Part shown: positions 1-10,736 of the stretch, one piece after another
Numbering within the stretch: the first letter of the stretch is position 1
Layout of the letters: each line of letters begins with the position of its first letter
Assembly: GCA_022843805.1 (NCBI GenBank)
Contig: JALHMY010000063.1
Coordinates: 1 to 55,026, forward strand
Direction of reading: 5' to 3'
DNA: 55,026 bases
DNA from: Fuerstiella sp.
GTDB lineage: Bacteria; Planctomycetota; Planctomycetia; Planctomycetales; Planctomycetaceae
Notes under the pieces: generated by a model
What the model saw: only the letters and a program-made list of their open reading frames with translations
The model's database searches: none
Told to the model about the DNA's origin: nothing
Translations under genes and position numbers: made by a program

Positions 1-530
1 AACCTGCCCCAACGGGGCTCAGTGTGAAAGCCTGGGGCATCGCCCCAGGAATTGCACACAACAATGACGAATGCCCTGAAAGGGCCTAATGAACCACGCG
101 TCCATTCCGCCCCGTTGGGCAACGCCGTGAAGGATTTCTATCAGCAAATACGGTGACCTCTCTGGTGGCCAGATGATGTCCGTTTTCCAACCCCGACAGG
201 GGTTTCACAACAAAGCCTGGGGTCGCCGTGAACACGGCGCACCCCAGGAAAAACACAGGAAAATGCGATTGAACCCCAACGGGGTTCCACATCACCATGA
301 ACGATCGATCACAGCCTTGTGGAACCCTTTCAGGGTTCGGAGCGAACGCACATCACGAACCTGGGGTGCGCCGCTTCGCGTCGACCCCAGGCTTTGTTGT
401 GAAACCCGTTCCGGGTTTAATCGCACTCTTTTCAATCAAAAAAATCCTTCACGGCGTTGCCCCGTTGGGGGCTTTTGTCGTTGATGATCTACGTTCCCAG
501 GGCGTTGCCCTGGGCTTTCACCTTCCGGAC
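1..530. repeat. Non-coding hairpin-rich repeat region
   Basis: No credible gene is seen here. The stretch is a string of short complementary G/C blocks such as CCCCAACGGGG, CCCCGACAGGGG and CCCTTTCAGGG. A perfect 23-bp inverted repeat pairs 200-222 with 385-407 (cores TTTCACAACAAAGCC and GGCTTTGTTGTGAAA). Short open frames exist on both strands, but they only translate the repeats. Blocks of this kind are dispersed intergenic repeats in many planctomycete-like genomes (inference). The element continues past the left window edge. Confidence 0.7.
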
Positions 531-601
531 CTTCGGCCCCGAGTTCTGACGTGCCGCTCATTTTTTATCACACAAAAGATGTGCGGTACGATGAGCCATA
601 G

Positions 602-815
602 ACTGGGAGGGCGAAGCTCCTGCTGAGCCGAGAAGCTCGGCAGGAGCCTCGCCCTCCCGGTAAAGAGAAACGGCTCGGCAGGAGCCTTGCCCTCCCGGTA
701 AACAGAAACGGCTCGGCAGGAGCCTCGCCCTCCCGGTAAAGAGAAACGGCTTGGCGGGAGCCTCGCCCTCCCGGTAAAGAGAAACGGCTCGGCAGGAGCC
801 TCGCCCACCCGGTAA
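602..815. repeat. 38-bp tandem repeat array with inverted head
   Basis: About five head-to-tail copies of a 38-bp unit with core GGCTCGGCAGGAGCCTCGCC followed by CTCCCGGTAAAGAGAAA. The left end (about 607-658) is an inverted unit that pairs with the first direct unit, giving a long palindrome around GAGCCGAGAAGCTCGG. The same core builds the larger arrays at 35225-36062. There are no unique spacers, so this is not CRISPR. The array lies downstream of the minus-strand superoxide dismutase gene. Confidence 0.85.
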
Positions 816-874
816 AAGCTGCGATGGACATTCCGCATTCACCGACTGGTGAATGCGGAACATTTCGATGGAGA

Positions 875-1486
875 TTAGCCTTTGGCTGCGGCAAAACGTC
901 GAGCCACTTCGGCCCAGTTCACAACATTCCAAAACGCGCTGATGTAGTCCGGGCGGCGATTCTGGTAATGCAGGTAATAGGCGTGTTCCCAGACGTCGAG
1001 TCCAAGAATCGGGGTATGTCCAACGGAGAGGGGTGAGTCCTGATTGGGAGTGCTTTCAACAATCAGTCCGCCGTCTCCGCCGACGCTCAGCCATGCCCAT
1101 CCGCTTCCAAATCGGGTTGTGGCTGCTTTGTTAAACTGTTCCTTGAACGTATCAAAGCTTCCAAATTTTCCGCTGATTGCGGTTGCCAGTTCACCGGAGG
1201 GAGTGCCGCCACCTGATGGAGACAGAACTGTCCAGAACAGTGAATGATTGGAATGTCCGCCACCGTTGTTGCGAACGGCCGTCTGAATGCCCTCGGGAAC
1301 TGAAGACAATGACCGCATCAGGTCATCAATTGGCTTTTCTGCCAGCGGTGAACCCTGCAATGCTGTGTTTACGTTATTGATATAAGCCTGATGATGCTTG
1401 GTGTGATGGATTTCCATCGTCCGAGCATCAATATGAGGCTCAAGAGCATTGTAGGCGTAAGGCAACTGGGGAAGCGTATATGGCAT
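875..1486 (-). CDS. sodA: Superoxide dismutase, Mn/Fe family (Mn-like)
   Basis: A 203-residue protein of normal family length. It converts superoxide to hydrogen peroxide and oxygen using a single Mn or Fe ion. All four metal ligands are visible: His27 in MEIHHTKHH, His81 in [11 protein letters not shown], and the Asp and His of [18 protein letters not shown]. The GSGWAWL motif is also present. The [11 protein letters not shown] and NQDSP signatures favour the manganese type, although family members can be cambialistic. There is no signal peptide, so the enzyme is cytoplasmic. The start is supported by GAGGAG about 7 nt upstream. The gene stands alone, with a repeat array downstream. Confidence 0.96.
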   Translation of the reverse strand: MPYTLPQLPYAYNALEPHIDARTMEIHHTKHHQAYINNVNTALQGSPLAEKPIDDLMRSLSSVPEGIQTAVRNNGGGHSNHSLFWTVLSPSGGGTPSGELATAISGKFGSFDTFKEQFNKAATTRFGSGWAWLSVGGDGGLIVESTPNQDSPLSVGHTPILGLDVWEHAYYLHYQNRRPDYISAFWNVVNWAEVARRFAAAKG

Positions 1487-1835
1487 TCGAAACTCCTCGT
1501 GATGGAAAATGAGACGATCAGGAGCGGGTCAGAAAGTACTGGAGAGCAGAAACAGGCTGAAAGAGCGGTTTTGGGACTTTACCGGGAAATCGCAACAGAC
1601 GAGTACCCGCACACTGTCTGAAGAACAAAAACTCCCGCGGCATTCCCTTCGCGTTATTGTAGAGGCCCTCGGAAAGTCCTCAACCGACTACCCATGAAAG
1701 AACAGAATCTGCAGTTTTCCCCTACAAATTCCCTGGAATGTCTGAACGGACGTTTCCATAGGGAATGGACACTGCCATCACTTTGAACGCACAACAGTGA
1801 TTGACATGTTGTTTGCAGGGTCTATGATCGGTCGT
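1487..1835. other. Divergent intergenic region
   Basis: About 350 bp between the superoxide dismutase gene and the glycosyltransferase gene, which diverge. It should hold both promoters, but no clear -35/-10 pair, hairpin or small gene could be recognised. Confidence 0.5.
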
Positions 1836-2588
1836 ATGAGCGAACGCATTCTCACAGCACTGCCTGTTTTTAATGAAGAATCTCACGTGGGTGAGGTTTT
1901 AACAGAGGTTCTGCAGCACGTGGACGACGTGCTGGTCGTGGATGACGGCTCATCCGACAGAACTTCAGAAATCCTGACTCGGGATTTTCCCGGGGTCAAT
2001 GTTGAACACCACGGTCAAAATCGCGGCTATGGTGCTGCTCTAAAAACAGCGTTCGAGTTTGCACTGAAGTACGGATATGACATTCTGGTGACCATGGATT
2101 GCGACGGCCAGCATCAGCCACGTTTCCTGAAGGAAATCGCCGCTCAGGTGAATCGCCCTGATCAGCCGGTGGAAATGGTCTCAGGCAGTCGATATTTGCA
2201 GCAGTTTGGAAACAATAGTCTGCCTCCGGAAGAGCGTCGGGCAATCAATGCGCGCATTACCCGCTGCCTGAACGAACAACTGGGTCTCAACATCACCGAT
2301 GCGTTTTGTGGATTTAAGGCTTACCGCGTTTCTGCACTCGCGGATCTGGATATCACAGACAAGGGTTATGCAATGCCGCTGCAGCTATGGGTGCAGGCGG
2401 TCGATCTGGGGTGGCGGATCAGTGAATTTGCCGTGCCTCTGGTTTACCTGGATGAAGCTCGCTCTTTCGGCGGATCGCTGGATGATGCGACCATTCGACT
2501 GAATCATTATCGCAATGTGCTGAACAGCGAACTGCAGCGTCGGGGAATGAGTCAGTTTCTGACGCTGGACTGTGGCTCGCAACGCTGA
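1836..2588 (+). CDS. Family 2 glycosyltransferase (dolichol-phosphate mannosyltransferase-like)
   Basis: A 250-residue GT-A fold glycosyltransferase. It starts directly with the family N-terminus (ERILTALPVFNEE), followed by VVDDGSSDRT and a metal-binding DxD-type segment, MDCDGQHQP. The segment SGSRYL and the later GFKAYR resemble the polyprenyl-phosphate glycosyltransferase group, which moves a sugar from a nucleotide sugar to a lipid or glycan acceptor. No C-terminal membrane helices are present, so the protein is probably soluble or peripheral. In-frame starts exist further upstream (from 1797), but the domain begins right after the ATG at 1836. The acceptor is unknown. It converges with the next gene, 17 bp away. 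Confidence 0.88.
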   Translation: MSERILTALPVFNEESHVGEVLTEVLQHVDDVLVVDDGSSDRTSEILTRDFPGVNVEHHGQNRGYGAALKTAFEFALKYGYDILVTMDCDGQHQPRFLKEIAAQVNRPDQPVEMVSGSRYLQQFGNNSLPPEERRAINARITRCLNEQLGLNITDAFCGFKAYRVSALADLDITDKGYAMPLQLWVQAVDLGWRISEFAVPLVYLDEARSFGGSLDDATIRLNHYRNVLNSELQRRGMSQFLTLDCGSQR

Positions 2589-2605
2589 ACGTGTTCACGC
2601 AGTGG

Positions 2606-3307
2606 CTAATCGTCTGTGTCGTCCACCGCTCCCCGCCGCGCCTTCCATGCATTCAGATCGTCGACCATCCGTGGAGCCAGACTCACCGCGACTGTCGCCC
2701 GTGTCAGAAATATAACTCCGTCAATAAGAGAGACCTGACGCAGCGTTCCTGGTATTTCCGTCTTCGTGAGTTTATCGGCAAGGTCACTGACTTCCATGCG
2801 TTCAGCCTTGCGAAACAATACTTTTAGCACGGCAGCACATCCCGGGATATTCAATTCCCGAAGCTCCTTCACTCGATTCAGGACGTACGAGCCGGCCACA
2901 AGCAACCGCTGTGGCAACGCCAGGAGACCCAGTAATCGTTCCACCCACGTACGATCGGAGTCAATACTTCCTAATGCAAATGTCCATACGACACTCATCG
3001 TCGGCGCTATAAAGACGGATGCTTCTTCACCGTTCACAATCGCCGGATGTGGTACATCGCCAAGATGTTTCGGCAGCCGCAGCCATGTTGAATACAGCAC
3101 GGCCCCGAGAATTCCCAGACTGGTGACAAAGGCCGGGAAGCCAGGTCCGATGAACAGGCCCACGATTCCCTTGACAAGAGCCAGTTCCAGACAGATTGCA
3201 ATAAGCCCGAAAAACAGCATGGCAACGGCAGCCGCCGTGACAAGTTTGGTCTGGGTAACGACTTTCTCGGAGAGCCACTGCCGGTAGTCTTCCTTCTTCA
3301 TTGTCAT
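2606..3307 (-). CDS. Membrane protein of unknown function
   Basis: A 233-residue protein. The N-terminal third holds two hydrophobic segments, around AAAVAMLFFGLIAICLELAL and GLFIGPGFPAFVTSLGILGA, which probably form a hairpin in the membrane. The rest is a soluble, charged C-terminal domain of about 140 residues that I do not recognise. It is the last gene of a minus-strand run (PSCyt protein, DUF1501 protein, hydrolase, this gene) with 50 bp to the previous gene, so it is probably cotranscribed. A second ATG six bases into the gene is an equally good start. Confidence 0.7.
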   Translation of the reverse strand: MTMKKEDYRQWLSEKVVTQTKLVTAAAVAMLFFGLIAICLELALVKGIVGLFIGPGFPAFVTSLGILGAVLYSTWLRLPKHLGDVPHPAIVNGEEASVFIAPTMSVVWTFALGSIDSDRTWVERLLGLLALPQRLLVAGSYVLNRVKELRELNIPGCAAVLKVLFRKAERMEVSDLADKLTKTEIPGTLRQVSLIDGVIFLTRATVAVSLAPRMVDDLNAWKARRGAVDDTDD

Positions 3308-3357
3308 TTCTTCTGTCGTTCAGGAACACACAATTTTGCCGACGATATTACCGGCAG

Positions 3358-4554
3358 TTAGTTTATCAATGATTCCGTTATCAGCTGCAGATGGACGGGA
3401 AGCCAGGGAATACTGGTGGCGACGCCGTGACCCAGCATTGTGGTTTCCAGAGGAATCCCCATCCGAGTCAAACCGGTGGGAGTGTAATCCACGAGAAGAT
3501 TTCGGCCATCCGCATGGCATCGTGTTCCCGTCATCCATCGTGCACACAGGCGACGCAGGCTGGGCGAAGGAACCAGTAACAGTTTTGCCGGCATCTCCGG
3601 TTCTGCCAGCGATGCTTCGAGAAATCGACCAAGACGGTCGTTTGCAGCGGAAGCAGTTGGGGTTGCAAAATCGGTTCCTGCAATGGCAAATGCCTGCACC
3701 CAGTCTCCATAACGGGCACTGACAACGTCCTGCACGGGATGCGGCGGATAAAGTGGCTCCGTCAGAATCAGATTTCGTGGCTCCTGATTCGGATCGGCGG
3801 GTTCACGATGATGAAGAACATGAACCAGTGCACGATAGCCGGATGTATCCCAGCCGTAACGCACGGGTGTACCGAAAGTCGCAATCAGCAAAGACCGTGC
3901 AATGGGATGCGGAGTTTCACTTTCAGCAAGAATACGTCGCACCTTCTGCCAGCGATTCTCCGGCTGAGGTCCCACAGCTTCAAAAAACTGTTCCACCGCA
4001 GCTCGGTTGTTTGCGAGCAGATTCGTCAGCAGAGCAAATGCGTTTCCGGCATGGGAGTGCCCCCACAGAAGTATCCTGTCATCTTCCGCAGGATTCAGTG
4101 ATATCAGCCATTCCAGCAGGCGAACCGCAAGGTCAGCTCGCGCCAGATGGTGATTCTGGCTCGACCATGCAGGTTCGAGCAATTCCACGAAAGGGTCGCC
4201 ACCTGTGAGCCGTTCGAATTCCCTCTGAAATTCAGCAGTGTAGTTTCCGACGTCTCCCGTCAGACGGGCAGTAAATGGTCGAGTTTGCTGGCGAATGGAT
4301 TCCGCCATTTTTTCTATCGGACCGGCCACCAGTGGCAGCATTTCCGAAACCGAATTCAGAGCATCTGATACGCCGAACGGATCATCCCCCACGAGCGTTC
4401 CGTGTACCAGCAGTACTCGACTAACCCGATGCTCCCGGTGCAGACGGCCAAAATCAAAATTTACTGCCATATCAGATTTCAAATTCATCAGTGCGGGACG
4501 GAATTCCGGCAGAGACGGATACGACTGATGATGAAACTGATTGTTAGCAGGCAT
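3358..4554 (-). CDS. Alpha/beta hydrolase-like protein
   Basis: A 398-residue protein with the outline of an alpha/beta hydrolase. A strand and oxyanion-type turn are seen in VLLVHGTLVGDDPFG, and a nucleophile-elbow-like GHSHAG lies in ILLWGHSHAGNAFAL. In this elbow serine is the likely nucleophile. A late His is available (MLGHGVATSIPWLPVH). No signal peptide is seen, so it is predicted to be cytoplasmic. The substrate cannot be told. The gene begins 26 bp after the DUF1501 gene and is probably in the same transcript. An internal methionine about 23 codons downstream (MNLKSDM) is a possible alternative start, as no strong ribosome binding site precedes either. Confidence 0.7.
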   Translation of the reverse strand: MPANNQFHHQSYPSLPEFRPALMNLKSDMAVNFDFGRLHREHRVSRVLLVHGTLVGDDPFGVSDALNSVSEMLPLVAGPIEKMAESIRQQTRPFTARLTGDVGNYTAEFQREFERLTGGDPFVELLEPAWSSQNHHLARADLAVRLLEWLISLNPAEDDRILLWGHSHAGNAFALLTNLLANNRAAVEQFFEAVGPQPENRWQKVRRILAESETPHPIARSLLIATFGTPVRYGWDTSGYRALVHVLHHREPADPNQEPRNLILTEPLYPPHPVQDVVSARYGDWVQAFAIAGTDFATPTASAANDRLGRFLEASLAEPEMPAKLLLVPSPSLRRLCARWMTGTRCHADGRNLLVDYTPTGLTRMGIPLETTMLGHGVATSIPWLPVHLQLITESLIN

Positions 4555-4580
4555 CGATTGACAACATCATGAAACAGGCA

Positions 4581-6062
4581 TTACGCAAGTAACTCTTCCA
4601 GCACGTGCTGAGGTTCCACTCCGGTCAGACGCTGGTCAAGACCCTGAAACTTGTATGAAAATCGTTCATGATCAACTCCCATGCAATGCAGAATCGTGGC
4701 ATTCAGATCGTTCACATGGCACGGCTTATCGATGATATTGTAGCTGAAGTCGTCTGTTTCGCCGTAGACCATGCCGCCCTTAATTCCGCCGCCTGCCATC
4801 CACATGCAAAAATTGCGTGGATGATGATCGCGTCCGTAATTCTCCTTTGTCAGGGTTCCCTGAGAATAAACGGTTCGGCCAAATTCACCGCCCCAGACAA
4901 CCAGAGTGCTGTCCAGAAGTCCTCGCTGTTTCAGGTCCTTCAGCAACGCGGCACTCGCCTGATCAGTGTCGTAACACTGATGCCGAATTTCGCTCGGAAG
5001 GGAACCGTGCTGATCCCAGCCGCGATGCAGAATCTGCACGGCCCTTACACCTCGTTCCACCATGCGGCGAGCCAGGAGGGCACTTGCTGCGAACGTGCCG
5101 GGCTTAAGAACTTCCGGTCCGTACATGTCCAGCGTTGCCTGACTTTCACCCGTCAGATCCACCAGCTCGGGCACGCTGCTCTGCATGCGAAATGCCATCT
5201 CATATTGTGCAATACGAGTTTGAGTTTCCGGATCTCCGAATTTCGCGAAGCTGCGAGCGTTGAGTTCTCCCAGAGTATCCAGCATGGCACGTCGATGACG
5301 TGAATCAACACCTGCGGGATTGTCGATATACAGAACAGGATCACCCACGCTGCGAAGTGCAACGCCCGTGTATCTGGAAGGAAGGAATCCGCTGCTCCAC
5401 ATTCGAGTGAACAGAGCCTGTGCAGCGTTTTTGGAGGTCCAGCGGGGGGTCAGCACCACAAATGCCGGCAGATTGTTGCTCTCACTGCCAAGCCCGTAGG
5501 CCAGCCACGCACCAATACTCGGTTTGCCCGGAACTTCGCTTCCCGTAGTGACAAAAGTGCAGGCCGGGTCGTGATTAATGGCGTTCGTATGCACGGATCG
5601 GACCACCGCGATATCATCGACCATCGCACCCGTGAACGGCAGCAATTCGCTGGCCCATGTACCGCACTGGCCGTAGCGTGAAAAACTGAATGCGGAGGGA
5701 GCAACGGGCAGTCGCGATTGCCCGCTGGTCATCGTTGTAATTCGCTGACCCATGCGAATACTGTCGGGAAGTTCCTTATCGAAATACTCCGACAACTTCG
5801 GCTTATAGTCCCACGTATCCAGCTGTGAGGGCCCGCCATTCATATGCAGATAAATCACAGATTTTGCTCGTGGAGCAAAATGTGGAAATCCTGGCAGAGG
5901 CGGATGCACAGCCGTGTTCCCGGCTTTCGCAGGGGAAGTAAATCCTGCGGCAGTGCTCCGGGCCGCCAGCATCGCCAGCGAAACTCCCCCCAGACGTATG
6001 GCATTGTCGCCAAAGAACTGGCGTCTTGTGAGCAGCATCTGCTCTTCCAAAAACGGATTCAT
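4581..6062 (-). CDS. DUF1501 family protein with Tat-type signal
   Basis: A 493-residue DUF1501 protein, a sulfatase/alkaline-phosphatase-like fold greatly expanded in planctomycetes. The N-terminus has a Tat-type region ([15 protein letters not shown] followed by a hydrophobic stretch). Family segments visible include [36 protein letters not shown] and [14 protein letters not shown]. The start was set at the ATG at 6062 rather than the upstream in-frame TTG because AAAGG precedes it. It follows the large PSCyt gene by 86 bp. The DUF1549/1553 plus DUF1501 pairing is a standard planctomycete gene couple. The reaction catalysed is unknown; a role with extracellular polymers is often proposed. 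Confidence 0.93.
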   Translation of the reverse strand: MNPFLEEQMLLTRRQFFGDNAIRLGGVSLAMLAARSTAAGFTSPAKAGNTAVHPPLPGFPHFAPRAKSVIYLHMNGGPSQLDTWDYKPKLSEYFDKELPDSIRMGQRITTMTSGQSRLPVAPSAFSFSRYGQCGTWASELLPFTGAMVDDIAVVRSVHTNAINHDPACTFVTTGSEVPGKPSIGAWLAYGLGSESNNLPAFVVLTPRWTSKNAAQALFTRMWSSGFLPSRYTGVALRSVGDPVLYIDNPAGVDSRHRRAMLDTLGELNARSFAKFGDPETQTRIAQYEMAFRMQSSVPELVDLTGESQATLDMYGPEVLKPGTFAASALLARRMVERGVRAVQILHRGWDQHGSLPSEIRHQCYDTDQASAALLKDLKQRGLLDSTLVVWGGEFGRTVYSQGTLTKENYGRDHHPRNFCMWMAGGGIKGGMVYGETDDFSYNIIDKPCHVNDLNATILHCMGVDHERFSYKFQGLDQRLTGVEPQHVLEELLA

Positions 6063-6148
6063 GATACACAACCTTTCCTGTCTATGAGCCGATCAGAAGA
6101 TGAGCCGATCGGTTGGCGGACCCGCGGCACTCAGCATCGATCAGCGTT

Positions 6149-9100
6149 TCAGTTTCGGCAGACGGCTTCATCCAGGTTCAGAATCAGATTAGCGATCATT
6201 GTCCATGCAGCGGTTTCCACATCACCAGCGGTTGATTTTGGCGTGGAATCCCCCACGCGAATGGCCTTTGCGGCCGCGGCTGGCTCGGCCGCAAAAAGAT
6301 CGTGCTGCACCTGAAACGCCTTTTTGGTCAACATCAGTTCTGTGGCATCGGGACGCCTCGACAGAACACTGCGATACATCCACAGGATTCTTTCTTCGGG
6401 GGTCAATCCCCCTTCGCTGACTGCTCGTTCCGCCAGCGCGCGGGCCGCTTCGAAATGCTGCACATCATTCATCAGCTGCAGAGCCTGCAGAGGAGTATTA
6501 CTGCGTTCACGTCGCGTGCAAAACTGTTCGCGATTCGGTCCGTCAAAGTTGCTCATGAACGGCGGTGGAGCCGTTCGTTTCAGAAAGCAGTACACACTGC
6601 GACGATAGAGTGATGAACCATGATCCTGCATATAAAAACGGGTATTGCTGTTTTCGTAACCGACAGGTTCCCAGATATCGGGCGGCTGGTATGGCAATAC
6701 GCCGCGTCCGCCCATTGTCAGATCCATCAGTCCGCTGACATACAAGGCATTGTCTCGCAACTGTTCCGCATCCAGCCGAAAGCGGGCACCGCGTGCCAGA
6801 AGTCGATTTTCCGGATCCTGCTGATAGATGGCATCCGAGGTCACAGCCTGCTGACGAAAGACAGCCGAAGTCAGCAGCAGTTTGTAAAGCTGTTTCGTAT
6901 CCCATCCGATGGAGCGATAATGCAGGGCCAGCCAGTCCAGAAGTTCCGGGTGACTTGGATAATCTCCCCGAGTTCCAAAGTCGTCGCTGGTTTTGACGAT
7001 TCCTGTTCCAAAAATCTGCTGCCAGAAACGGTTTACGGTCACTCGGGCTGTCAGAGGATTTTCGGCGGAAAGCAGCCATCGGGCGAGGTCCAGTCGATTG
7101 GCTCGCTGATCCTTTGACAGTGGCTGGCCGTCCGCAGATCGAAGCGGGGGAAATGCGTCGGGTACGGCTGGCACCACTTTGTCACCCGGCTTATCGTACT
7201 GTCCTCGCATCATCACAAACGCATCGCGGGGCTTTTCCAGATCGCCAAAAACGAAGGTCCCGGGAATCGTGGCATCAATGGCGACAGTCTTCAGCTTTGC
7301 ATCCTGCAGTTCAGCGCGAATTGCATGGATCGGCGATTCCGAAATTCGCTGTACGGTCGACAGATAGAATTGCTTCAGCTTCTCAACCTGATCGGCTGGC
7401 GCATCATCCTTCGGACCGCCTGTCAGCAAAGTCATCAGTTCGGCCGGGACTGCATCGGGTTTGGTGCCTTTACTGCGAATCCACCAGGCCTGAAACGATG
7501 ACAGAGGGTCTGCGGCGGCCGTGTTTCGACCGGAAATCCGAACATCATCCACCCAGATTCGACCTCGATTCTGGATCAATGCCAGACTTTTAATCTGACT
7601 GCCCGGCCGAATCCCGGCCTTTGTCAGATCAATCGCATAATGAATCCACTCGCCCGCGCCAGGGACTTCACCCATATTCACATTGCCGGAATTCCCGAAC
7701 TCAGAACCATCACCCCAATAAACTCGTTTCGCGCCACTTCCGTCATCCAGCTGAACAGCAAACACGGTCGGCGGATAAAACGGATCGATTCGCAGCCAGA
7801 ATTCCAGCTGGCCTTCCTGTTCGGGAACAACCACAGGAATCAGAGTCGGATCAACTGTGACGTCGTAACGTGATCCAAATGCCAGTTCCAGTACTCGACG
7901 ACCACTTTTTGCGCTGAATTCCGGATCGAGCACCCACTGAACATCATTGCGAGACGTATTCCGGACCTTTGCCCCCAGCTGAAAGTCGTCATCAATAATC
8001 GCATCGCTGACCGGCTGGCCGGACTGACTGGCTGCCGCACCGGAAGCCGGATCTGTGTAAGGAACCGAGGCCAAAGCTGCTTCAAGCTTTTGGCGAACCG
8101 CAGCTTCGTGCTCACGAGCAGCCAAAAGTGCCTGCTGTTGTTCCGGCGAGGGGACCTTCACGAACGGCTTCGTATCGCGAATGTTCCCATCCATTGCAGG
8201 ATCAGTCGCCGAATAAAAGAAAGAATACATCGAATAGAAATCGCGCTGGGTCACTGGATCGAACTTGTGGTCGTGACACACCGCGCAACCAGCTGTCAGT
8301 CCCATCCATGCCTGCATGACGGTACTGGTTCGGTCAACTGCATATCGATAGAGCCATTCTTCCGAAATTGCACCGCCTTCACTGGTCGTCACGTTGCAGC
8401 GGTTAAACCCGGTTGCCACCAGCTGGTCAAGTGTCGGTTCCGGCAGCAGGTCACCTGCAAGCTGCCATGTGGTGAACTGGTCGAAAGGAAGGTTCGAATT
8501 GAATGCCTTAACCACCCAGTCACGGTACGCCCACATTTGCCGCTCATTGTCGAGATGCAGACCGTGAGTGTCGCCATACCGAGCCACATCCAGCCAGTGG
8601 CGAGCCTGCTCTTCCCCATAACGAGGAGAAGCCAGATAACGATCAACCATATTCTCATAGGCTTTTGCCGAGGTGTCTGCCAGGTAAAGATCAACTTCTG
8701 CAATGGTTGGAGGAAGGCCGGTAAGAGTAAATGCGACTCGGCGAATGAGCGTCTCCCGATCTGCCTCAGGCTGTGGCTGCAGTCCTCGCTGCTGAAGTTC
8801 CTTAAGAATATAGTGGTCAACCTGTGTACGCGCCCAGGACGAGGCCGCCGGTGCTGGCTCGGCCGGAGCGGCTTCGGTGGCCGTTACAGGCGGTTCAAAA
8901 GCCCAGTGTTGCTGGTAAACGGCACCCTGTTCGATCCAGAGTTTCAGAGTCTGCTTTTGCTCGCTGGTCAGAGACTTCTTTGTCGACGGTGGTGGCATCA
9001 CGACATCCGGGTCATCACTCACAATTCGATTCCAGACTTCACTGCCGGAAAGATCCCCCGGCCTGATGGCGGCTGAGCCATTGTGATCCTGCAGAGCTCC

Positions 9101-9325
9101 TTCGGCTGTATCCAGCCGCAGTTCCGCCTGTCGTTTTTTTGCGTCAAATCCATGACAGTCAAAACAGTTGGAGGCCAAAATCGGCCGCACGTCGCGGTTG
9201 AACTGAATCCTGACGGCAGCGTCGGGCGCATTTGCATCCCGTTCCTGTGCTGCTCCGGAAACGCTGTTTGCGGAAGAGCACGTCAGCGAGGTAAGGACTG
9301 CGATAACAGTCGAAAATCGCAACAT
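6149..9325 (-). CDS. PSCyt1-DUF1549-DUF1553 (PSD1) planctomycete cytochrome-type protein
   Basis: A 1058-residue secreted protein. After a signal peptide it carries a PSCyt1 domain with a heme c motif ([19 protein letters not shown]), then DUF1549 with [14 protein letters not shown] and a second CxxCH ([11 protein letters not shown]). A middle region of about 250 residues has beta-rich, lectin-like character. The C-terminal DUF1553 domain contains [20 protein letters not shown] and [15 protein letters not shown]. This architecture is essentially a planctomycete/Verrucomicrobia signature. Function is unproven; a redox-linked extracytoplasmic role in polymer breakdown is a common hypothesis. 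GGGG lies about 10 nt before the start. It leads a four-gene minus-strand run. Confidence 0.95.
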   Translation of the reverse strand: MLRFSTVIAVLTSLTCSSANSVSGAAQERDANAPDAAVRIQFNRDVRPILASNCFDCHGFDAKKRQAELRLDTAEGALQDHNGSAAIRPGDLSGSEVWNRIVSDDPDVVMPPPSTKKSLTSEQKQTLKLWIEQGAVYQQHWAFEPPVTATEAAPAEPAPAASSWARTQVDHYILKELQQRGLQPQPEADRETLIRRVAFTLTGLPPTIAEVDLYLADTSAKAYENMVDRYLASPRYGEEQARHWLDVARYGDTHGLHLDNERQMWAYRDWVVKAFNSNLPFDQFTTWQLAGDLLPEPTLDQLVATGFNRCNVTTSEGGAISEEWLYRYAVDRTSTVMQAWMGLTAGCAVCHDHKFDPVTQRDFYSMYSFFYSATDPAMDGNIRDTKPFVKVPSPEQQQALLAAREHEAAVRQKLEAALASVPYTDPASGAAASQSGQPVSDAIIDDDFQLGAKVRNTSRNDVQWVLDPEFSAKSGRRVLELAFGSRYDVTVDPTLIPVVVPEQEGQLEFWLRIDPFYPPTVFAVQLDDGSGAKRVYWGDGSEFGNSGNVNMGEVPGAGEWIHYAIDLTKAGIRPGSQIKSLALIQNRGRIWVDDVRISGRNTAAADPLSSFQAWWIRSKGTKPDAVPAELMTLLTGGPKDDAPADQVEKLKQFYLSTVQRISESPIHAIRAELQDAKLKTVAIDATIPGTFVFGDLEKPRDAFVMMRGQYDKPGDKVVPAVPDAFPPLRSADGQPLSKDQRANRLDLARWLLSAENPLTARVTVNRFWQQIFGTGIVKTSDDFGTRGDYPSHPELLDWLALHYRSIGWDTKQLYKLLLTSAVFRQQAVTSDAIYQQDPENRLLARGARFRLDAEQLRDNALYVSGLMDLTMGGRGVLPYQPPDIWEPVGYENSNTRFYMQDHGSSLYRRSVYCFLKRTAPPPFMSNFDGPNREQFCTRRERSNTPLQALQLMNDVQHFEAARALAERAVSEGGLTPEERILWMYRSVLSRRPDATELMLTKKAFQVQHDLFAAEPAAAAKAIRVGDSTPKSTAGDVETAAWTMIANLILNLDEAVCRN

Positions 9326-9815
9326 TGTTCACATCCCCTGAAACTCAGCGGTTTACTCAGTCGATCGCCGATTGAGTGCAGAAACCATTATAGGCGGGCC
9401 AGCGTCACAAAACGCAAAAAATGCACTCTTTCATGGCATTTCTATCTTAACAGGCCGAGCGACGGGAATCGAGACATCAGCAATACGCCTCGAAAGCCCG
9501 GCAGAATCCGCCGAAAATCATGACCTGACTGGCCGCAGAATCTGCCTCCCGGAGTCCGGAGTTCGGCAGAAAATGCGGGAACATAGCTCTTACGAAATTT
9601 TCAGTGAAATGGCACAGCGGATTTGGTTCGAAAAGGCTCAAAGGCGGCTTCACGAGACAAATCACGGAGGGATAAGCTGCCCAACCTGTTCGCGGCAGAT
9701 TGCGCGAGCATACGGAGATTCTGCCCACTGTCCTCAGCTAAGAATGCAGCACTGATTTGATCAATGGAACTGCTTTCTCAGTCGACCGGTGTCGGCGACG
9801 AATGCCAAGGAAATT
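9326..9815. other. Divergent intergenic region without recognised gene
   Basis: About 490 bp between the divergent PSCyt gene and OmpA-type lipoprotein gene. One frame stays open for 127 codons, but its translation has no recognisable domain and an unconvincing composition. Promoters for both neighbours must lie here. No clear hairpin was found. Confidence 0.5.
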
Positions 9816-10649
9816 ATGGTTATGAAAAAGCTTTCTGTTCTACATTGCAGCCCATCAATGGTTCTGCTTGCGATCGCTTTCGGCGGAGCTCTCAGCGGTT
9901 GCTGCCATGGCAACCGCAGCGACGCCCAGCTCACCGCTGCGCAAAACCACGCCCGGGAGCTTTACGCCGAAAATCAGCGACTGCTGGCATCTCAAATGCA
10001 GAACCAGCACATGCTGATGGGCGTCGATACTGACAAACAGATGCTGATGCAGCATCTGGGTGAGATGGAATCACAGCTGGCAGCAGCCAATGACCGGGTT
10101 CAGAATCTGATGTCCGAACGCGGAGAACTGGCGGATCGGATGGCCAAATCCATGACTGACAATGGATCGCTGATGGTCAACGGTGCGCCGGCCAATCTGG
10201 CCGCGGAAGGCTTCCACTATGATGCGGCAACGGGCCTCAATAAGTTCCGCAGCGATATTCTGTTTGATCTGGGAAGCGATCAGCTGCGACCGGAAAGTGA
10301 ACCGATTCTCGCCGAGTTTTCCCGAAGCGTACAGTCCGGAGCGGCCGCAGGGATGAGAATTCTGATTGTGGGTCACACCGACGATCAGAGGATTTCCCGT
10401 CATGAAACTCTGCAAAAACATCCCACAAACTGGCACTTATCCACCGACCGATCGGCAGCCGTGATTCTTGCACTTGCCAAACTCGGAATCAGTTCGGAAA
10501 GAATGGCAGCGATGGGTTACAGTGAATTTCAGCCACTGGAGAAATCAGTGGAAGATACAGCAAGACAGAGAAATCGCCGCGTGGAATTGTATGTGATCCC
10601 AAACGATCCAGGTCTCGCAAAATGGGATCCGGCAACGTCCGTTCGATAG
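9816..10649 (+). CDS. OmpA/Pal-type lipoprotein
   Basis: A 277-residue lipoprotein. The signal peptide ends in a lipobox-like LSGC, so the mature protein would be lipid-anchored. Residues about 40-110 form a coiled coil rich in Gln, Met and Leu. The C-terminal OmpA-like peptidoglycan-binding domain is clear: DILFDLGSDQLRPESEPIL, ILIVGHTDD, then LSTDRSAAVILALAKLGI, MGYSEFQPL and RQRNRRVELYVIP. It should tether an envelope layer to peptidoglycan. The ATG at 9816 is chosen because AAGGAA lies just before it; an ATG two codons later is equivalent. Peptidoglycan binding fits with murE and murF in the same window. Confidence 0.92.
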   Translation: MVMKKLSVLHCSPSMVLLAIAFGGALSGCCHGNRSDAQLTAAQNHARELYAENQRLLASQMQNQHMLMGVDTDKQMLMQHLGEMESQLAAANDRVQNLMSERGELADRMAKSMTDNGSLMVNGAPANLAAEGFHYDAATGLNKFRSDILFDLGSDQLRPESEPILAEFSRSVQSGAAAGMRILIVGHTDDQRISRHETLQKHPTNWHLSTDRSAAVILALAKLGISSERMAAMGYSEFQPLEKSVEDTARQRNRRVELYVIPNDPGLAKWDPATSVR

Positions 10650-10736
10650 ACGGCGTGCGAGAGGCGGCGTGCGAATACCAGCATTTGAGAAGCAGTATTA
10701 TCGAGGCAGTGTCAGTCTTTTCGGTGAGGCAACAGG

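Noticed and set aside
9372..9755. A 127-codon open frame upstream of the OmpA-type lipoprotein
   Set aside because: No domain, no ribosome binding site and an unconvincing amino-acid composition.
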